Part shown: positions 59,143-64,000 of the stretch, piece after piece | Position numbering within the stretch: the stretch's first letter is position 1 | Layout: each line of letters opens with the position of its first letter | NCBI GenBank assembly: GCA_944739405.2 | Contig: OX123193.2 | Coordinates: 23,425,516-23,489,515 of the forward strand | DNA from: Euclidia mi | Taxonomy: Eukaryota; Arthropoda; Insecta; Lepidoptera; Erebidae | Reading direction: 5' to 3' | Length of the DNA stretch: 64,000 bases | Notes under the pieces: generated by a model | The model's input: only the letters and a program-made list of their open reading frames with translations | Database searches by the model: none | What the model was told of the DNA's origin: nothing | Made by a program: the position numbers and the translations under genes

Positions 59143-61030
59143 ACCATTTTTTTAATAATTAACCTACTCTATTTCCATAAATAAACTAATATCACCAAAC
59201 GTTTACTGTCTAAAGATTGTTTGCTGTAATAAATCATTTGATTAAAGACCAAATGCCATAATGACTTTATACTTGGTAATATTTTGCCAAGTAAAAATTT
59301 GACCAAATAAAAATATGCGTACTTAAATAATTCGAAATATTGCAATGGTATAAAAAAAAGTTGCTAAAATTTGTTTGGGTAATGAAATTTTGTCAAAATC
59401 TTTTCGGCAAAACGGCAGGATCCCGAAAATAATCCATGCCTGCAAAGATTTTGATATTAAAACAAGATTGTAAAAATAATAATAACTAAAAAAACGTATT
59501 TTAAATAGGAATACAAAAAAAGTCTGTTGAACAATATGTGTAAACAAAGAGGTGTTAGGTATAAAATAAAGCCACAAGTAATTAAATGTAAATATAATAC
59601 TTAGGTAAGTAAAATATTCTTAAGTATTCTTAAACAATGTTGGTGCCTAGGTCCTAAAAAACTCATATTATGTGTGTGAGTAGCGAGTAGCTATACTTTG
59701 TCTGAAACGATCAGTCTGAGAGTACCTTTTCATAAATTCAAAGAACAGAAAATATTGGAAATATTTTCAAAATGTTATGTAATTACGTGAATAATAACAT
59801 GATTCGTGTTTTAAATAGTTATAAAACCGGTATTATTTTTATATTTAGTGATCACTACATATAGGGTGTGTCAGTAAGAGTGCACTTATTCATTTTAAAA
59901 TAAAAACAGGTATTTTATGACAGAGTTGTGATATTTTGATTGTATTGTAAAGAAGACATGTTCCGATTAAGTATGGAATAAAATATCCGGCAAATTACCC
60001 CCACGGATCCGATGACAGGGCATTACTCTTTTCATGAAATTTTCCATGACTTTTGCCTAGAAATGTGGCTGTATCTCACCGATGACGCGTTGCATTTCCG
60101 ATTTGAGCTCAGGACTTGTTTCGGGTTCATTCGCATAAACCCGAGATTTTACAAAGCCCCAAAGAAAAAAACCGCACGGCATTCAATCGCACAATCTTGG
60201 TGGCCAGTTGATATCAGAATTTCGTGAGAAAATGTGTTCTGGAAATTGTTGCTGCAATAAGTCGATTGTTTCATGCGCGTTGTGGCAGGTTGCGCCGTCT
60301 TGCTGAAACCAAATGTTTTCCAATTTCATGCCGTCCAGTTGAGGCCACAAGAAGTCCGTTATCAAATTCCTGTAACGAATGCCGTTCACAGTCACTGCAT
60401 TTTCAGCCTCATTTTCAAAAAAGTAAGGTCCAATCACGCCGCCTAACCAAAATCCGCACCAGACAGTTACTCGTTGTGGGTGCATTTGTTTCTCATGGAT
60501 TGCATGAGGATTTTCTGCGTCCCAAATTTGACAGTTTTGTGTATTCACGAAGCCATTCACATGGAAATGCGCTTCATCGCAGAAAACGACTTTTTTCGAA
60601 AAATTGTCATCGTATTCAATTTGCTCCATTACCCGTTGAACAAATTGCCAGCGCTTTCCGCGGTCTGCTGATTTGAGCTCCTGAGTTAACTGAATCTTGT
60701 ACGCATGAAGGTGGAGGTCTTTAGTCAAAATTCTTTGCGTAGTGCTTCGTGAAATTTGAAGTTGCTGAGAACGATGTCGAATTGATGTTTTCGGGTTTTT
60801 GGCGACACTCTCGTTTAAAGCAGCAATGTTTTCAAGAGACCGACCGGTACGTTGACGCAAAGGATTCTTTTTATCCATAATTGACCCAGTTTCTTCAAAT
60901 TTTTGACCACTCTTCGAATGGTTAACACATTAGGTGCACTTTCTCGTCTGAAAATTAGACGAAGTTTGCGAACGGTATCAGCGTAACTTTCCCCATTTTT
61001 AACACGCTTTTATTAGGTCGTTGGGAATGT

Positions 61031-61375
61031 AACTATGTAATGGAATCTAAGCTAACTCATTTAACCATCTTTCAGGGGTCGTAGCGTAATGAAAATTGGC
61101 AGCTGTATGTAGTTCTGATGACAATGCAATAATATGGTACTGTCAAACTGATCTAATGATGGAGCCGGAAGATATGAACTGGAACTCGACATGTATGTAA
61201 CTAACTATGTAATGGAATCTAAGGTAACTTATTTAACCATCTTGCAAGGGTCATAGCGTAATGAAAATTGGCAGCTGTATGTAGTTCTGATGACAATACA
61301 ATAATATTGTACTGTCAAACTGATCTGATGATGGAGCTGGAAGACCTGAACTGGAACTTCATGATGGAAAATCGT
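61031..61375. repeat. 172-bp tandem repeat
   Basis: AACTATGTAATGGAATCTAA starts at 61031 and 61203; the units match closely, including AATGAAAATTGGCAGCTGTA. A shorter-period continuation (about 120) follows, with TCGTATCATAG recurring about 61379 and 61491. Units contain the CTGATGATGGAGC motif also found at 36870-37140. Confidence 0.8.
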
Positions 61376-61565
61376 ATCATAGCTTTTTTGGATTTCTTAG
61401 AAAAATCTTGTAATGAACTTTGGCCACGATTAGGTTTCAAGGTCTGATGATGAAGCCAGAAGATAGGCACTGGCATTCCATGATGGAATATCGTATCATA
61501 GTCGTGTTTGCACTTGTGAGAAAGCCCATGTAATGGACTTTGAACAAGATCGGTTTCAAGGTGGA

Positions 61566-61622
61566 GGTGATCTACAATATATAATTGTTTTTTTATAAAC
61601 CAATTATATATTGTAGATCACC
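61566..61622. repeat. Perfect 22-bp hairpin
   Basis: 61566-61587 and 61601-61622 are exact reverse complements (GGTGATCTACAATATATAAT at the start) with a 13-nt loop. Confidence 0.9.
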
Positions 61623-61919
61623 CAGTGCTGTAGTTAAGGTTCGTTCTTCTACTACGGCCCTGAGTAGAGTAAAATCACTTAGTGGTCTCCTGATTGATGA
61701 GCTAGATTGTTATAAGCTGACAGATAAAACACCATGTAATACAGACGCACAGGCGGAGATGGAGAGGATGCGGGCTCATTCGCTACTTAAAATAAATGTA
61801 TTGTTTTTTTAATAGTTCCTTATCAAAGACCAAAAAGTATAAAATAAATTAATAGTTTAGGAATACTAGAAAAACACGCTTTTATAAATGCACGTAAAAA
61901 AAAATTAAATATTAAATAT

Positions 61920-62098
61920 TCTACCACATTCACACAACACCGTCTAGTCCCAAACTAAGCAGAGCTTGTACTATGGGTACTAGACAATGGATAAACATAT
62001 ATATATACTTTTTTTTGTAAATACATACATATTATACATAGAAACACCCAGACCAAGACAAACATCCACGTTCATGCACACAAATGTTTGACTTGATA
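61920..62098 (-). mobile_element. SINE B, headless, within a foldback arm
   Basis: Minus-strand body and tail of the family (CCGTCTAGTCCCAAACTAAG; CCAGACCAAGACAAACATCC), stopping before the tRNA-like B-box. It interrupts the left arm of the foldback. Confidence 0.7.
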
Positions 62099-62861
62099 AA
62101 TTATGGAACGTTCAAGTTGTCTCTATTTCTGGGCTGAAGTGTAAAATATGTGCTTTTAATTATAATATTTGACTATAAAAGCGTGGGGCGCTGGAACAGG
62201 AAAGACTTTATTGTTAACAAATACTAATACAACCTTCCTGGCGGAAGCTGCATGAGGTCGCACAATAGCATAGCATTTATGCCGCCAAAGGGTTACCAAA
62301 GATATCTCGTTCACGAACTAGAACTCTACATTTTGCCACTGTTGACGCTTTACCCTTATGTACTTAATTTCCTGAAAGAAGAGACGTTAACGTTGACTTC
62401 CTCGGCGCATGTTTTGTCTGAGTTCGACAAACTGGAACTTTGAACAGACTGTTTAATGTAGAGCCCCTTACTACTCGTGCTGCAACTCCAGTTAGAGCGG
62501 CAATCTGTGTAACCTACTTCCCGTAACATCTGTTCACTTGATTTTTGAACAAGTTAAACAAGAACGTCTTTCCTGTTCCAGCGCCCCACGCTTTAACAAT
62601 CAAATATTATAATTAAAAGCACATATTTTACACTTCAACCCATGTTTTTACGTGCATTTTAAGAGCGTTTTTTCTAGTGTTTTTTAAACTATTCATTTAT
62701 TGTAATGAGTTTTCACAGTTATAACGTGTTGTTCTTTCGAAAAGCGCTCCATTTTTAATAATCGGAATAAACAGAGGTGACAGCTGTCAATTTTCAGAGT
62801 TGCCACATGCATGAAAAAATAATTCCAATTTTTAAAATTGCACTCTTACTGAGACACCCTT

Positions 62862-63024
62862 TACTATAAAACAAAGTCTGTCTTCTGTCTGTCTATCCCT
62901 ATGTATGCTTAAATCTTAAAAACTACGCAACGGATTTTAATTGGGCTTTTTTAATAGATAGAATGATTCAAGAGGAAGGTTTATATGTATAATTGACGCG
63001 GGCGAAGCCGCTGGCGACGTCTAG
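62862..63024 (+). mobile_element. Helitron-like non-autonomous element, 163 bp
   Basis: Ends CGTCTAG followed by T, with the hairpin-like block GCGGGCGAAGCCGC about 20 bases before. It resembles the element at 212-448 in style. It lies directly beside the mariner-type end and is absent from the left arm. The 5' TC is not obvious, so the start is approximate. Confidence 0.55.
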
Positions 63025-63202
63025 TTAATGACAAAATTGAAAAAAATATTGCAAGGATGCAGAGAAGTAAGAAGTAAGTATATACCGTACAACAGCTTTA
63101 AAACAGAGTACTTAACTAGTTCAAAAAACTGTTGTAAATGAACTAATTATAGTGAGAATTGAGAGTATTTTTAGAAGACAATTATCAAGGTAGTATTATT
63201 AT

Positions 63203-63288
63203 CGTGTGCTTCTGTTGTTCTTATAACGTATCCAGTGTATAGTATAATGTATACTCTGGATACGTTATAAGAACAACAGAAGCACACG
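63203..63288. repeat. 33-bp perfect hairpin (MITE-like), right arm
   Basis: 63203-63235 and 63256-63288 are exact reverse complements with a 20-nt AT-rich centre. Mirror of 13853-13938, which has two mismatches. Confidence 0.9.
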
Positions 63289-63309
63289 TTAAAATGACAT
63301 CATTAATTA

Positions 63310-64000
63310 CTGAAATGTATGAACCAGGAAAGCAAATAGGTACAATAAGGAGGAAATCTTGAATACGTATATTGATTGAAATTTCGTTGTCTATAATTTA
63401 TATATAGCACTATTTTATTAATTAAATACATGTTTGTTTCAAAAACGCGTTTGAAGGCAAGAAAATCATAATACATAATATTATATTCACTATTTTAATT
63501 AAATAAATTCATGTCTATTTCAATACGTAGGTTAATTTGAGGTTTGAGGTCAAGAAAAGTTTCCCAAATAGGTTTCCCTATATGATATATAATAATATAA
63601 ATAATAATCCCATATATATGTTACCTATAAATTCTAGGAATGAAAACAATGTGGGTTGAATAAATGGAACTTTTTAGCAATGTGCGACGTACTTCAACCG
63701 CAGAGGAGTGGTTTTTACGTCCGCCTGTTACACAATTCGTTAAATTACTTTCAGGAATTATAATTGTAGGTACTATCTATCACTTCACAAAACACGTCAC
63801 CAATTTGGTATTGATACTTATATGGCATTTCGCACTTGCCGGCATAGTACCATTACGTTTAGGTAGTTCGGCGAGTGAGAGTGTCGTAGGCCCATCGCTT
63901 TTCATTTTTCGAACATGGTCGGCAGCCCAGTTTTAACTCCTCTGGTGTTGCAGATTCATGAAGCGCGGTAATCGCTTGTCATCAGGCGATCCATCTGCTC
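63310..64000. other. Outer end of the right arm, no gene
   Basis: Mirror of 12984-13822. The last 150 bases (GATCCATCTGCTC at the end) belong to a repeat that looks dispersed. The plus-strand frame 63664-63936 and the left-arm frame 13079-13381 lie on opposite strands of matching DNA, so neither is supported as a gene. Confidence 0.5.

Larger units (their letters stand above)
52783..59433. mobile_element. Unidentified inverted-repeat transposon hosting a LINE
   Basis: Outer ends pair imperfectly over about 40 bases: left GGGTCTCCCTTGTTTGACCG, right (reversed) CGGGATCCTGCCGTTTTGCC, then GAAAAGATTTTGACAAA-like sequence on both. AAAATAAT flanks both ends (one copy, AAAATGAT, at the left-arm empty site near 15683-15690), suggesting an 8-bp duplication. 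Without the LINE the element is about 680 bp: non-coding, with short TTTGCCAAGTAA/TTTGACCAAAT-type units and a 28-bp hairpin. Superfamily unknown. Confidence 0.55.
61015..62695. mobile_element. Composite insertion inside the transposase gene
   Basis: Bounded by TTTATT on both sides (61009-61014, 62696-62701). It contains a 172-bp tandem repeat (61031-61375), a 22-bp perfect hairpin (61566-61622) and a foldback whose arms (about 61843-61907 plus 62128-62205, and 62565-62695) pair over more than 100 bases. The left foldback arm is split by a SINE B. No protein domain seen; the frame at 61585-61812 is not recognised. Confidence 0.6.
59967..62752 (-). pseudogene. Tc1/mariner-type transposase, interrupted
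   Basis: ATG at 62750-62752 opens MERFSKEQHVITVKTHYNK (to about 62697). The frame is cut by the 1.7 kb insertion and resumes near 61006 with KNGESYADTVRKLR, a helix-turn-helix region. A 1-base deletion near 60915 shifts the frame, then MDKKNPLRQRTGRSLENI follows (60878). The catalytic residues are visible in FCDEAHF and FQQDGATCH, and WPPRLCD carries the third Asp. A TGA directly after it (60183-60185) and a TAG near 60060 break the C-terminus, which would end LPDILFHT at 59967. Dead copy. Confidence 0.82.
59862..62862 (-). mobile_element. Tc1/mariner-type (IS630) transposon with nested insertion
   Basis: Ends AGGGTGTGTCAGTAAGAGTG (59863) and its mirror with GTCTC (near 62842-62861). Without the inserted 61015-62695 it is about 1.3 kb, the normal size. 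It lies in the right arm only; the left arm is uninterrupted near 14110-14125. The transposase is on the minus strand. Confidence 0.8.
41109..64000. repeat. Large inverted repeat, right arm
   Basis: Reverse complement of 12984-26266. It is 9.6 kb longer because of insertions: a Harbinger-like element (43201-45204), a SINE (51707-51954), about 340 bases near 52320-52670, an inverted-repeat element with a LINE (52783-59433), and mariner plus Helitron-like elements (59862-63024). It still matches at the last base of the window, so it may extend further. Confidence 0.93.

Noticed and set aside
12984..64000. Inverted arms as an assembly artefact
   Set aside because: Arms differ by about 8% in an exon, carry different stops and many arm-specific insertions with clean target duplications; an artefact would be near identical.

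Overview
The window is AT-rich eukaryotic DNA dominated by mobile elements, with one recognisable host gene family. Introns in the protein genes, a non-LTR element of SART type (overlapping UAAUG stop-start, three Gag zinc knuckles), TTAGG-like repeats, Helitron-like elements and two tRNA-derived SINE families together point to an insect, most probably a moth or butterfly. No species can be named from sequence alone.

Layout. (1) 1-10384: a direct tandem duplication. Copy A (1-3613) and copy B (5050-10384) are about 97% identical where aligned. Copy A carries a Helitron-like element; copy B carries a 1.75 kb 5'-truncated non-LTR retrotransposon. An LTR-like block sits where copy A ends. (2) 10385-12983: mostly non-coding, with a decayed RNase H retrotransposon fragment. 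(3) 12984-26266 and 41109-64000: the two arms of a very large inverted repeat around a 14.8 kb spacer. The right arm runs to the end of the window and may continue. Each arm carries one copy of a multi-exon serine carboxypeptidase (S10) gene, arranged tail to tail. The arms differ by about 8% in one exon that I compared base by base, so this is an old duplication and not an assembly echo. (4) 26267-41108: the spacer, filled with transposons. It holds a CR1/Jockey-like LINE with a P-superfamily element nested in its 3' UTR, plus foldbacks, a 31-bp minisatellite and MITEs.

The two carboxypeptidase copies carry different premature stops: copy 1 before the catalytic Asp and His, copy 2 at the start of its first recognised exon. 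Both share an unusual GT-TG intron. Either copy may be a pseudogene, and the missing first coding exon was not found.

The arms can be read against each other as filled and empty insertion sites. This gives exact boundaries for a PIF/Harbinger-type element (TTA target duplication), a P-superfamily element with a THAP remnant (8-bp duplication), a tRNA SINE (12-bp duplication), a Tc1/mariner-type element and a 6.6 kb composite of an unidentified inverted-repeat transposon hosting the SART-like LINE. Most of the extra length of the right arm comes from these later insertions.
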